From assembly GCA_038229915.1 (NCBI GenBank), contig JBBRNY010000065.1, positions 1 through 13,459 of the forward strand: DNA of 13,459 nucleotides. Direction: 5' to 3'. The stretch comes from JAFDZW01 sp038229915. GTDB taxonomy: Bacteria > Bacteroidota > Ignavibacteria > Palsa-1295. The translations under genes were made by a program, and so were the position numbers. Position 1 is the stretch's first letter; each line of letters begins with the position of its first letter. This document shows positions 1 through 7,188 of the stretch, piece by piece. The notes beneath the pieces were generated by a model. That model saw nothing but the letters and a program-made list of their open reading frames with translations, made no database searches and was not told where the DNA came from.

Positions 1-58
1 AGTTCGAGGCAAGTATCGTGAGGTCGCTTGATTCAAAAGCTCTGATGCACGGATAGGG

Positions 59-823
59 TTATTTTTCTAAGAATCTTGCAATGCCCTTTTGGCAGTCTTC
101 TGTCCCACGAGCAAGCGCATTCATTGATGCGGCATATTCAAGTGCGGCTTCCATACCCATCCCGGAGATCGTAGAGAGTAATCGTTTGGTTAGAGCCACT
201 GCCGACGGAGAATTCTTTGCTACGGTCATCGCATAACTTTTCACTGTCCCCTCAAGCTCTGGGCAAGAAACAACGGCATTGACCATCCCAAGTGAATAGG
301 CTTCTTCAGCAGTGATCTTTCTTGCTGAGAGTAAGAGTTCACGAGCATGTTGTTCACCGATCTTACGGGTTAAGAACACCGACACCAATGCAGGGATAAA
401 GCCGATGAGCGTTTCGGTATAACCAAACTGCGAATCATCACTGGCAAAGACGACATCGCACACGTTTGCCAGGCCACAGCCTCCGGCAAGTGCAGCACCG
501 TGTACTTGGGCGATCGCTATTTTTGGAAACGTATAAATTTTCCAAAAGAGATCACGAAGATTTCTTGAATCAGCAAGATTTTCTTCGGCTCCGAAGGTTG
601 AGAGTTTCTGAATATACTCGAGATCAGCTCCGGCACAAAATGTATTTCCTTCGCCGGTAAGAATAACGACACGAACATCCTCGTCACGAGAAGCTTCGTC
701 AAATGCTGATGAAATTTCTGCGATCATCTCGGGCGAAAGCGCATTGCGCTTTTCTGGACGTGCCAGTGTGATCGTAAAGATCGGATGCTCGAGCTGGGTC
801 TTGATGAGTTGGTAGGATGTCAT
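59..823 (-). CDS. Enoyl-CoA hydratase/isomerase (crotonase) family protein, methylglutaconyl-CoA hydratase-like
   Basis: This is a 254-residue single-domain crotonase, the usual family length. These enzymes add water to, or isomerise, acyl-CoA thioesters in fatty-acid or branched amino-acid breakdown. Visible motifs are the N-terminal RPEKRNAL, the first oxyanion-hole strand FCAGAD (Ala64), and the second, AGGCGLANVCD (Gly114). Glu137 in FGYTETLIGFIP sits where rat crotonase has catalytic Glu164, but the position of Glu144 is Gly117, so one of the two classical glutamates is missing. Members of the methylglutaconyl-/geranoyl-CoA hydratase-like subgroup show a similar GGxGL segment, so the substrate is uncertain. 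I chose the ATG at 823; a TTG at 832 would add three residues (MYT). It is the last gene of a leftward operon, 36 bases after ispG. The family is sure; the exact reaction is not. Confidence 0.93.
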   Translation of the reverse strand: MTSYQLIKTQLEHPIFTITLARPEKRNALSPEMIAEISSAFDEASRDEDVRVVILTGEGNTFCAGADLEYIQKLSTFGAEENLADSRNLRDLFWKIYTFPKIAIAQVHGAALAGGCGLANVCDVVFASDDSQFGYTETLIGFIPALVSVFLTRKIGEQHARELLLSARKITAEEAYSLGMVNAVVSCPELEGTVKSYAMTVAKNSPSAVALTKRLLSTISGMGMEAALEYAASMNALARGTEDCQKGIARFLEK

Positions 824-859
824 CGTGTACAAATTAATTATTCTTAGAAATCTGTCGCT

Positions 860-1972
860 TTAACTCGGCTGAAAATTATTGATCTCTTCGAGAAGCACTT
901 CCACAATTTCAGATTCTTTGATCTTCCTGACTACTTCACCCTTGCGATAGAGAATACCGACTCCACCACCAGCGGCAATGCCGATGTCGGCTTCAGCGGC
1001 TTCGCCCGGACCGTTTACGACACAACCTAAGATCGCAACCTTCACTGGCTTCTTGATATGTGCTGTTGCTTGTTCAAGTTCTTCGCAGACTTTGAAGAGG
1101 TCTATCTCGAGACGGCCACAGGTCGGGCAAGCGATGATCTCGACATTCCGGCTTGCAAGCGAAAGAGAGCGCAGTATCTCTTTGCCGACTTCGACTTCCC
1201 TTTCAGGTTCGTCGGTCAATGAGACGCGAATCGTATCCCCTATACCTTCGGCAAGCAATGTGCCTATACCGACAGATGATTTGATCGTGCCAACTCTGAT
1301 GGTCCCTGCTTCAGTTACCCCAAGATGCAACGGATAGTCAGTGCGCTCGGAGATAAGACGATATGCTGCGATCATCAACCGTACATCAGTTGACTTCACG
1401 CTGATGATGACATCACTAAACCCAAAATCTTCGCAGATCTCGACGTGTCGCATTGCTGATTCGAATAACGCTTCAGCGGTCGGATAGCCATGCTTTTCAA
1501 GAATATCTTTTTCGAGTGAACCGGAGTTCACGCCAATTCGAATAGGGGTGTTACGCTCCTTTGCCATACCAAGCACTTTATGAATGCGTTCGAGCGAACC
1601 GATATTCCCCGGATTCAAGCGCACCTTCGCAACCCCTGCTTCGAGTGCTTTGATAGCGAACACATGGTTGATATGAATGTCAGCGACGATAGGCATCTTC
1701 GTGCCCTTGACGATCTCTTTGATACCTTCAGCGGCATCCCAATCATTCACAGTAACACGAACAATGTCCACGCCTGCTTCTTCGCAACGGCGTATCTGTT
1801 CGAGCGTGCCTTTGACATCACCCGTCTTGGTCTTGGTCATCGTCTGCACCGAGATCGGTGCACCACCGCCGACTGGTACATCGCCTACCATCACTCGTCT
1901 GGAAGGACGGCGATTGTTCTTGAAGCTGTCGAGACCTGTTCCGGTGCTGATTATTGGTAATGAGAGATCCAT
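860..1972 (-). CDS. ispG: 4-hydroxy-3-methylbut-2-enyl diphosphate synthase (IspG/GcpE), short two-domain form
   Basis: IspG reductively opens 2-C-methyl-D-erythritol 2,4-cyclodiphosphate to HMBPP, the penultimate step of the MEP isoprenoid pathway, in the cytoplasm, using a [4Fe-4S] cluster. The protein has 370 residues. The N-terminal TIM barrel (about 24-270) shows SVQTMT, VADIHINHVFAIKAL and KVRLNPGNIG. The C-terminal cluster domain carries Cys282 and Cys285 in ACPTCGR, then Cys317 and Glu324 in GCVVNGPGEA, the complete ligand set. There is no long insertion between barrel and cluster domain, so this is the compact two-domain form rather than the three-domain form I recall from many Bacteroidota and Chlorobi. 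It starts at ATG 1972, eight bases after the rhomboid stop, so it is very probably co-transcribed with it and with the downstream crotonase. Confidence 0.97.
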   Translation of the reverse strand: MDLSLPIISTGTGLDSFKNNRRPSRRVMVGDVPVGGGAPISVQTMTKTKTGDVKGTLEQIRRCEEAGVDIVRVTVNDWDAAEGIKEIVKGTKMPIVADIHINHVFAIKALEAGVAKVRLNPGNIGSLERIHKVLGMAKERNTPIRIGVNSGSLEKDILEKHGYPTAEALFESAMRHVEICEDFGFSDVIISVKSTDVRLMIAAYRLISERTDYPLHLGVTEAGTIRVGTIKSSVGIGTLLAEGIGDTIRVSLTDEPEREVEVGKEILRSLSLASRNVEIIACPTCGRLEIDLFKVCEELEQATAHIKKPVKVAILGCVVNGPGEAAEADIGIAAGGGVGILYRKGEVVRKIKESEIVEVLLEEINNFQPS

Positions 1973-1980
1973 TTGATTAT

Positions 1981-2925
1981 TTATTTAGATTCGTTCGATT
2001 TCCGTGATGCTTCGGTTAAGATATCACGTTCTTCGTTTGATAAATTCGCATACCCAACTAAGGCGATCTTATCTAAGATACGATCAATATCTTCTTGGGT
2101 GATCACTCGTGTCGCCTTCGTTGATGAGCCATAAGAACTGCTTGAACTGATGTCGTGATACTCTGCGTCGATCGTATCGTCGTTACCACCCTCAAACCTC
2201 CTCGAAGTTGAACTCGTTCTTGGCGGCTGCCATTGTGACTCGTTATCTTTGCGTTGGCGCTTGAACGGATTGGTACCTCTGCCTTCGATCAAAAGATACG
2301 TAATACCAACAACTGCCCCACCAAGATGAGCCAGATGCCCAACATTATCGTTAGCATTCACCGAAAATACTTCAAACATGATAAAAAGCAATACTGCATA
2401 CTTCGCTTTCAGTGGGACGAAGAAAAATACGAGTAGCATTTGATCGGGGAACATCAATCCGAATGCAGCGAGAAGCCCGAAGATCGCGCCAGATGCACCG
2501 ATCAGCGGACCGACAGCACCCGAAACCATCGGTGAGATCAACGTATGGGCAAGTCCACCGCCAAGACCACAGATAAAGTAATAGATCAAAAACTTCTTCG
2601 AACCCCAAGTCGTCTCGAGTGTGGGGCCAAAAATAACGAGTGCAAGCATATTGAAAAATATATGCGAGAACCCGCCATGAAGGAACATATAGGTGACAAA
2701 CTGCCACGGGAAAAAATTATCACTGCCCGGTGGAAAGAGATAGAGGTAGTGTTGTATGTATGCCGCGAGCGGAACATTGCCGATGCGCAAACTCCCAAAT
2801 AACATCTCGAAGAGAAACACTCCGATATTTACATAGAGAAGTATTTTGGTGATAGGAGCACTCGAGAGCATCGAACTGAGAAATCCACCACCACCACGTC
2901 CGTAAGAACGGTTAAAATAGCTCAT
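1981..2925 (-). CDS. Rhomboid family intramembrane serine protease with C-terminal Bacteroidota-type extension
   Basis: This 314-residue GlpG-like protease cleaves transmembrane substrates within the membrane. A short N-terminal tail with a GRGGGGF run is followed by six predicted helices (about 27-43, 74-103, 112-130, 142-160, 162-188, 196-213). The catalytic serine is Ser145 in GASGAIFG on helix 4 and the catalytic histidine is His200 in AHLGG on helix 6; the conserved HxxxN of helix 2 is His88/Asn92. After the membrane domain comes a polar Ser-rich linker (about 222-273) and a small helical module, ITQEDIDRILDKIALVG to about residue 310. It resembles the C-terminal domain common on Bacteroidota rhomboids, which I recall as DUF6576. 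It starts at ATG 2925 and is the first gene of the leftward operon with ispG. The substrate is unknown. Confidence 0.95.
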   Translation of the reverse strand: MSYFNRSYGRGGGGFLSSMLSSAPITKILLYVNIGVFLFEMLFGSLRIGNVPLAAYIQHYLYLFPPGSDNFFPWQFVTYMFLHGGFSHIFFNMLALVIFGPTLETTWGSKKFLIYYFICGLGGGLAHTLISPMVSGAVGPLIGASGAIFGLLAAFGLMFPDQMLLVFFFVPLKAKYAVLLFIMFEVFSVNANDNVGHLAHLGGAVVGITYLLIEGRGTNPFKRQRKDNESQWQPPRTSSTSRRFEGGNDDTIDAEYHDISSSSSYGSSTKATRVITQEDIDRILDKIALVGYANLSNEERDILTEASRKSNESK

Positions 2926-2939
2926 TAATAAATTGTTAT

Positions 2940-2960
2940 GGGTATGTATCAGTAATACCC
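2940..2960 (-). promoter_or_regulatory. Small inverted repeat in the leader of the rhomboid-ispG operon
   Basis: GGGTAT at 2940-2945 and ATACCC at 2955-2960 form a perfect 6-bp inverted repeat with a 9-base loop, 15 bases upstream of the rhomboid start. It could be an operator half-site pair or an mRNA hairpin, or simply chance; there is no other support. Confidence 0.25.
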
Positions 2961-3067
2961 GTTGAAACGTATCTACTCCGAACAGGCTTGCGATTTGCTC
3001 TGTTCCATCGAAGATACTAAAAGCTATACGTTCTCTTCAATAGCACGGTTTCATACATAGTTTGTAG

Positions 3068-3088
3068 GGGTATGCCGCTGGCATGCCC
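3068..3088. repeat. Compact 9-bp hairpin next to repeat unit A1
   Basis: GGGTATGCC (3068-3076), loop GCT, GGCATGCCC (3080-3088) form a nine-pair stem with one G-T wobble. It is not followed by a T run in either direction, so it is not a classical terminator. It lies about 30 bases outside unit A1 and does not belong to that repeat family. Only one copy is in the window. Confidence 0.5.
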
Positions 3089-3117
3089 GATTCGAGATTT
3101 GCACAATATCTCAAGTC

Positions 3118-3242
3118 TCTCATCCTGAGCCCAACGAAGGATTTCCTCTTGCACAATTCCGAGGTCTTGTACTGGAGGAGATTCTTCAGTCGCGGAAACC
3201 ACATTCTATCGACAATCTTTCGTTTTCTCCTTCAGAATGACA
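3118..3242 (-). repeat. Interspersed repeat unit A1 (complete)
   Basis: Strand is given relative to the TGTCATTCTGAAGGAG end as the left end. Read on the minus strand, this copy has the left end TGTCATTCTGAAGGAG, the core CGCGACTGAAGAATCTCC, a linker with AGTACAAGACCTCG, then ATCCTTCGTTGGGCTCAGG and a right end ATGAGA, one base off ATGACA. It is 125 bp. It lies between two divergent genes, so it is not simply a terminator. Confidence 0.9.
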
Positions 3243-3272
3243 GGCTTGAAGTTTTTACTAATACTTGAAGTT

Positions 3273-3314
3273 TGTCATCCTGAGCCCGGCGAAGGATCTT
3301 CTAACCACAAGCTT
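3273..3314 (-). repeat. Interspersed repeat unit A2 (truncated, one end only)
   Basis: Only the end TGTCATCCTGAGCCCGGC, the adjacent GAAGGATCTTCT and a few linker bases (CACAAGCTT) are present; the copy stops at about 3314 in AT-rich sequence upstream of the Asp-box gene. It is separated from A1 by the conserved 30-bp spacer (3243-3272). Confidence 0.85.
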
Positions 3315-3393
3315 AAAAACGAAACAATTAAAAAAATATTAGAACAACAACATACTTTAACCAAACTACCAGTATCATTTGTTAGTTAGTTGA

Positions 3394-5433
3394 ATGATGC
3401 CTAAACGCACGATATGGTTGTTGCTTTTTTCGATAGTATTGCTCCTAACAGCATGCAGTTCTGTATTCGCACAATGGAATCTCGTTGCACCCAATTTGCT
3501 TGGGAAGCAAGATTTTGGAATGGGTGCGATCACCAATAAAAGTGGTATCGTTTGGGCCGGTACTCGCGAGGTATGGATGTCCTCGGATAGCGGCATTACC
3601 TGGAGCAAACGATCTCCGGTGATCTATGCCAACGACTACATCGACGATATTAACTTCTTCGACTTTATGATCGGCATTGTCTGTACCCATAACGGAAGTG
3701 TCTATCGTACGCTCGATCAAGGTCTAACCTGGACGGAGATCCATCGTTCAGCAAGTGCATTGAGTGCTACCTTTCTCAGCACTCCCGATCACATCCTTAT
3801 TGCTACCGGAGCCGGAGGAGTGATCGACGTCACACAAGATGGTGGCTTGACATGGACTGGTGCTCCGCTCGCAAATCTTGTGCCATCAGTCAGGCCACTC
3901 ATTGGTGGCGGGGCTTATGCATTGGCAGGTAATGCCGCCAGAGGCATCGGATCACTATCGCTCTATAAGACATCTGATTATGGAAAAACGTGGATACCAC
4001 AACCCGGTAAAATAGATTTCGATACCTGGAGCTTCGATGTAAACCCTTGCGAACCTGACAGGGTATATGTTGTCAATGAAGGTTGCAATAACTCAATGAT
4101 CGATAAGCAAGCCGAGATACTCGTCTCTTCGGATGCCGGTGCAAATTGGGTCAGTACCGACAGCCATCCTATCTCACCAGGGCTGAGCAATTATTATTAC
4201 TGTGGCTCACTGATGCTTAGAGGTAAGACACTCTTTGCACAAACTATTAATAATGGAGTGGCACGCTCGACCGATAAAGGGATCACTTGGAAGATCATTG
4301 GCGGACCAAGCGCGACATTCGATACACGACTTGTTACTGCCATCAATGGCAACATTGTGCTTGCAGTTGATAATAACGGTTCGATATATAAAACGACCAA
4401 CAGTGGCGGCGACTCGCTGACGAATTTATCACCTTACGAAGATCTTAGTATATCTCCCTACAATCTCTTCCTTCCAGATACGCTGGCGAACTGTGATACA
4501 CCCGTCGTCAGAAGCATCTTTTTTAATTCTATGCTCTGCACCCAACCGAAAATAGATACGCAATACATCATCGGCATCGACTCTGCTGATTACTCCATCG
4601 TCAAAGGCATCACCGATTCACTTTCGTCTTTTGATACAGTGCTTGTCTCGTTCCGACCACACTCGAGCGGACCACAAACTGGATATTATGTATTGGTACT
4701 CAAAGACGGCACAGAATTTATCACTCCGTTGTATGGCTACGGCAAAGGCATAACATACGTCGAGCCGTTCACTGATTATGTGCGGGTTGACACGATCGGC
4801 GGCACAGCAAACGTCCCGATACGACTCAATGGCTTTCCCGTGAGCGAGAGTGTCGAGCTCGTCGTTCATTATGACACAAGAATGCAATACACCGGCTCAT
4901 ACTCGATCACCGGCACTGCGCTTGATCTTCCGGGTGAGCAATGGCTCGGCAGATCGAAGATCAGAATAACCAAAAGCGAATTACAAATAGATACCAACTC
5001 CGGCTTTGCGACATTCACGGTGTTTCCTGATGGTGAGGATTGCTTTAAGGTCTCTCTTGACTCATTAGATATTCTCAACAAAGCAGCACCATGCTTATAT
5101 GCCATCGGCACCGGTATTCCGAAGTATGTCTGTCCGCCACGAGGTTGCGGCATTATGACTATTACGAACTATCTGCTCAAAGGAGTCTTTCCGCAGCTCT
5201 TTATTCAGCCGAATCCCAATCACGGTACCTTCACGATCACTTCTTCACACCCAATAGGCGAAAGCACACTAACACTCTATGATATACTCGGAGTAGCGAT
5301 CAGTACTACACAGCAAACAATAACTGCAGGTGCGAACACCATATCGTTCGACCGACTTCATTCAGGCAATTATTATCTACGCATCGAAAGCGCAGGAATT
5401 CGAACTACAGTACCAGTCGTGATTATAGAATAA
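3394..5433 (+). CDS. Secreted Asp-box (BNR/sortilin-like) repeat protein with T9SS C-terminal sorting domain
   Basis: This 679-residue protein is predicted to be exported by Sec and then moved across the outer membrane by type IX secretion. Residues 1-26 are a signal peptide ending VFA/Q. An N-terminal beta-propeller-like region (about 40-345) contains Asp-box motifs SxDxGxTW at about 63-70, 106-113, 147-154, 193-200, 245-252 and 292-299, plus a degenerate one near 334. A middle region (about 350-595) without recognised catalytic motif looks like beta-sandwich domains. Residues 602-679 form the sorting domain: QPNPNHGTFTI, LTLYDILG, LHSGNYYLRI and a hydrophobic end. Asp-boxes also occur in sialidases and Ycf48-like proteins, but I see no sialidase active-site arginine set, so I propose no enzyme activity. 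LTAC at 18-21 also fits a lipobox. Start is ATG 3394; ATG 3397 is equally possible. Confidence 0.9.
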   Translation: MMPKRTIWLLLFSIVLLLTACSSVFAQWNLVAPNLLGKQDFGMGAITNKSGIVWAGTREVWMSSDSGITWSKRSPVIYANDYIDDINFFDFMIGIVCTHNGSVYRTLDQGLTWTEIHRSASALSATFLSTPDHILIATGAGGVIDVTQDGGLTWTGAPLANLVPSVRPLIGGGAYALAGNAARGIGSLSLYKTSDYGKTWIPQPGKIDFDTWSFDVNPCEPDRVYVVNEGCNNSMIDKQAEILVSSDAGANWVSTDSHPISPGLSNYYYCGSLMLRGKTLFAQTINNGVARSTDKGITWKIIGGPSATFDTRLVTAINGNIVLAVDNNGSIYKTTNSGGDSLTNLSPYEDLSISPYNLFLPDTLANCDTPVVRSIFFNSMLCTQPKIDTQYIIGIDSADYSIVKGITDSLSSFDTVLVSFRPHSSGPQTGYYVLVLKDGTEFITPLYGYGKGITYVEPFTDYVRVDTIGGTANVPIRLNGFPVSESVELVVHYDTRMQYTGSYSITGTALDLPGEQWLGRSKIRITKSELQIDTNSGFATFTVFPDGEDCFKVSLDSLDILNKAAPCLYAIGTGIPKYVCPPRGCGIMTITNYLLKGVFPQLFIQPNPNHGTFTITSSHPIGESTLTLYDILGVAISTTQQTITAGANTISFDRLHSGNYYLRIESAGIRTTVPVVIIE

Positions 5434-5451
5434 TAGATAATGCTTCCGTCG

Positions 5452-5577
5452 TGTCATTCTGAAGGAGCAAACGAAAGCTTATCGATAGAATATCCTTTCA
5501 GCGACTGAAGAATCTCCTTTAGTACGAGACCTCACTCTTACCTCGAAAGAAGATCCTTCGCCGGGCTCAGGATGACA
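5452..5577 (+). repeat. Interspersed repeat unit B1 (complete)
   Basis: A 126-bp copy beginning TGTCATTCTGAAGGAGCAA, with core GCGACTGAAGAATCTCC and end GCTCAGGATGACA. It starts 18 bases after the stop codon of the Asp-box gene. The outer 11 bases at each end pair (TGTCATTCTGA with TCAGGATGACA, one T-G wobble). An inner pair, GAAGAATCT with AGATCCTTC, has one mismatch. Confidence 0.93.
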
Positions 5578-5607
5578 GTTTTCAAATATTAGTAAAAATT
5601 TCAAGTT

Positions 5608-5732
5608 TGTCATTCTGAAGGAGCAAACGAATATTCTCGTCGTGATGTCGTCTCCGCGACTGAAGAATCTCCTTTAGCACAAGACCTCGTTATTGCCTCG
5701 AAATAAGATCCTTCGCCAGGCTCAGGATGACA
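5608..5732 (+). repeat. Interspersed repeat unit B2 (complete)
   Basis: A 125-bp copy starting exactly 156 bp after B1, with identical first 23 bases, the same CGCGACTGAAGAATCTCC core and end CAGGCTCAGGATGACA. The 30-bp spacer from B1 (5578-5607) contains TTAGTAAAAATTTCAAG, shared with the spacers in other clusters. Confidence 0.93.
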
Positions 5733-5763
5733 GCTTTTCAAGTATGAGTAAAAACTTCAAGCT

Positions 5764-5888
5764 TGTCATTCTGAAGGAGCAAACGAATGGCTGTCAATAA
5801 GATGTCGTTTCCGCGACTGAAGAATCTCCTCTGGTACAATATATCAAGTTTGTGCAGAAGAAGATCCTTCGTTGGGCTCAGGATGACA
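5764..5888 (+). repeat. Interspersed repeat unit B3 (complete)
   Basis: A 125-bp copy starting again exactly 156 bp after B2. The left end and GAAGAATCTCC core are conserved; the central linker differs (TACAATATATCAAGTTTGTG) and is close to that of C1. It ends 42 bases before the stop of the convergent PASTA gene. The 5434-5930 gap holds nothing else that I recognise. Confidence 0.93.
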
Positions 5889-5930
5889 AGCTTGTGATAT
5901 TATGCAGGACTTAGGGATTAAGACAATAAA

Positions 5931-6716
5931 TTAATGCTCATCAACCGGAGGTTTCACGACGGTCTTTACAATAAAGATATCTATTTGTGTTCCTTCGACA
6001 ACCAACTCCCCCGCTTTTGGAGCTTGTTCGTAGATCGTGCCGGGTTTGCCTTCGGTGCGTTCGGTTTCGGTTTCGTTGCCTTTGCCAAGTCGGAGATTAC
6101 CGAGCCTCAGGAGAGCTTCATTGACCGATAATCCTGTAAGATCAGGCACAGCAACCTTACCGGCACGTGAACCTTGCGAGACGATGAGGTCGATCTTCTG
6201 AGTGGTGGCAACTTTGGTACCTGGGGCAGGTGTCTGCCTAAAGACTATCCCACCGGCAATGCTATCAGTAAACTCCATATCGGTTTTGCCGACATCGAGA
6301 TTAGCTCGAACGAGCATAATGCGTGCATCTTTGAGATTTTTGCCGGTCAGATCAGGCATCACGACCATCTCCTTACCGCTCGAAATGATCAAATACACTT
6401 TGCGCCCTGGCTTGGTCTCATCTCCGCCTTCAGGAGTTTGACGGATGATCGTCCCTTCTTTTAATTTTTCATCGAAGCGAGTTTCGTACTTGATCGGGTC
6501 ATAACCTGCTTGCGAAAGTGTTGACATAGCCACATCAACATTCATCCCAATAACTTTAGGCAAGATGCTGACCTCTCCACGGTTGACGTACCACGGAAGT
6601 AATATCTTATCCATCAACAATACAAATGCGAAGAACGATAACAATATGATGACAGCAAGCGACAGGAGCTTCCTGCGCCGTTGCGACTTGGTGGTGATCT
6701 TTGGAATGGTACTCAA
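5931..6716 (-). CDS. Membrane-anchored protein with three PASTA domains
   Basis: This 261-residue protein has a short basic cytoplasmic N-terminus (SQRRRK), one transmembrane helix (about 17-40) and three periplasmic PASTA domains at about 50-113, 118-182 and 188-251. Each begins with a P-D/K-L/V-x-G type motif (LPKVIGM, MPDLTGK, VPDLTGL) and contains the 'xxQxPxxG' turn (RQTPEGG, RQTPAPG, EQAPKAG). PASTA domains bind peptidoglycan or cell-wall synthesis partners in other bacteria. There is no kinase or transpeptidase domain, so the role is probably in envelope organisation, by inference. The start is TTG at 6716: no in-frame ATG lies between the upstream in-frame TAG (6740-6738) and the helix. 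ATT at 6725 is an alternative. The gene stands alone, divergent from the small membrane protein. Confidence 0.92.
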   Translation of the reverse strand: MSTIPKITTKSQRRRKLLSLAVIILLSFFAFVLLMDKILLPWYVNRGEVSILPKVIGMNVDVAMSTLSQAGYDPIKYETRFDEKLKEGTIIRQTPEGGDETKPGRKVYLIISSGKEMVVMPDLTGKNLKDARIMLVRANLDVGKTDMEFTDSIAGGIVFRQTPAPGTKVATTQKIDLIVSQGSRAGKVAVPDLTGLSVNEALLRLGNLRLGKGNETETERTEGKPGTIYEQAPKAGELVVEGTQIDIFIVKTVVKPPVDEH

Positions 6717-6829
6717 TCGTGTAATTATTTCACATATCTATGATTACAATAATACGAATTATTATTTCTAAGGTTGCGACTTTGTGGCTCGGGACTCGGA
6801 TTGGTGAAAGTCTGCGAATACTTAAAGCT

Positions 6830-6955
6830 TGTCATCCTGAGCCAGGCGAAGGATCTTCTTCTACACAAACTTGAAGTCTTTTACTAACCTGAGATTCTTC
6901 AGTCGCTGTGACGGTATTTCATCGACAAGAATACGTTTGCTCCCTCAGAATGACA
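6830..6955 (-). repeat. Interspersed repeat unit C1 (complete)
   Basis: A 126-bp copy in the same orientation as cluster A. On the minus strand it reads TGTCATTCTGAGGGAG, AGCGACTGAAGAATCTC, linker TTAGTAAAAGACTTCAAG, then AAGATCCTTCGCCTGGC and TCAGGATGACA. Its linker is nearly identical to the inter-unit spacers (TTAGTAAAAACTTCAAG). Confidence 0.92.
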
Positions 6956-6985
6956 GGGCTGAGGCATTTACTAATACTTGAAGCG

Positions 6986-7111
6986 TGTCATCCTGAGCCC
7001 GACGAAGGATCTTCTTTCGACGCAATAGCGAGGTCTCGGGCAAGAGGAGATTCTTCGGTCGCGGAGACTGTATCCCATCGACAAGAATACGTTTGCTCCT
7101 TCAGAATGACA
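6986..7111 (-). repeat. Interspersed repeat unit C2 (complete)
   Basis: A 126-bp copy placed exactly 156 bp from C1. On the minus strand it has the left end TGTCATTCTGAAGGAG, the core CGCGACCGAAGAATCTCC and the right end GGCTCAGGATGACA. The spacer 6956-6985 has CTTCAAGTATTAGTAAA on the minus strand. The 6717-7188 gap, between divergent genes, holds otherwise only AT-rich sequence that should contain both promoters. Confidence 0.92.
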
Positions 7112-7188
7112 GGGTTGAGGCAGTTGCAAATATGTTTACGACACAAAAAATAAATTAATCCGTCTGTATTTCCGTTTGAGTGGTTGCA

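Larger units (their letters stand above)
2926..3117. other. Non-coding leader between rhomboid operon and repeat cluster A
   Basis: This part of the divergent region between the rhomboid operon and the Asp-box protein gene has no convincing gene. It holds the presumed promoter and leader of the leftward operon. The minus strand has TACGTTTC at 2971-2964, one base off TAnnTTTG, about 38 bases before the rhomboid start, too weak to call. It also contains two hairpins, listed separately. Confidence 0.5.

Noticed and set aside
3..56. Open rightward frame at the left edge ending in TAG at 54-56, three bases from the crotonase stop
   Set aside because: It could be the end of a convergent gene, but 17 codons with no recognisable motif are not enough to call; the minus strand is also open there.
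978..1960. Long reading frames on the strand opposite ispG
   Set aside because: They are shadows of the ispG frame; the ispG translation is conserved throughout, including its cluster ligands.
2964..2971. TACGTTTC on the minus strand as a promoter for the rhomboid operon, and TATTATTG (6754-6747) for the PASTA gene
   Set aside because: Each has one mismatch to TAnnTTTG and no -33 partner; in AT-rich gaps such matches are expected by chance.
3017..3202. Small leftward reading frame containing EEILRWAQDE
   Set aside because: It is a translation of repeat unit A1 and its flank. ILR.AQD peptides are a known spurious product of this type of repeat.
3394..5433. Sialidase (neuraminidase) annotation for the Asp-box protein
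   Set aside because: Asp-boxes alone are found in many non-enzymatic propellers; I see no FRIP motif or arginine triad.
5452..5888. CRISPR-like regular spacing of repeats
   Set aside because: The period is 156 bp, the 'repeats' are 125 bp with variable centres, and the 'spacers' are conserved rather than unique. No cas genes are present.
6908..7153. Small rightward reading frame containing CHPEPDEGSS, and similar frames at 7426-7734 and 7660-7857
   Set aside because: They are translations of repeat units C1/C2 and D1/D2; the same peptide recurs wherever the repeat occurs, and no start signal or domain supports a gene.
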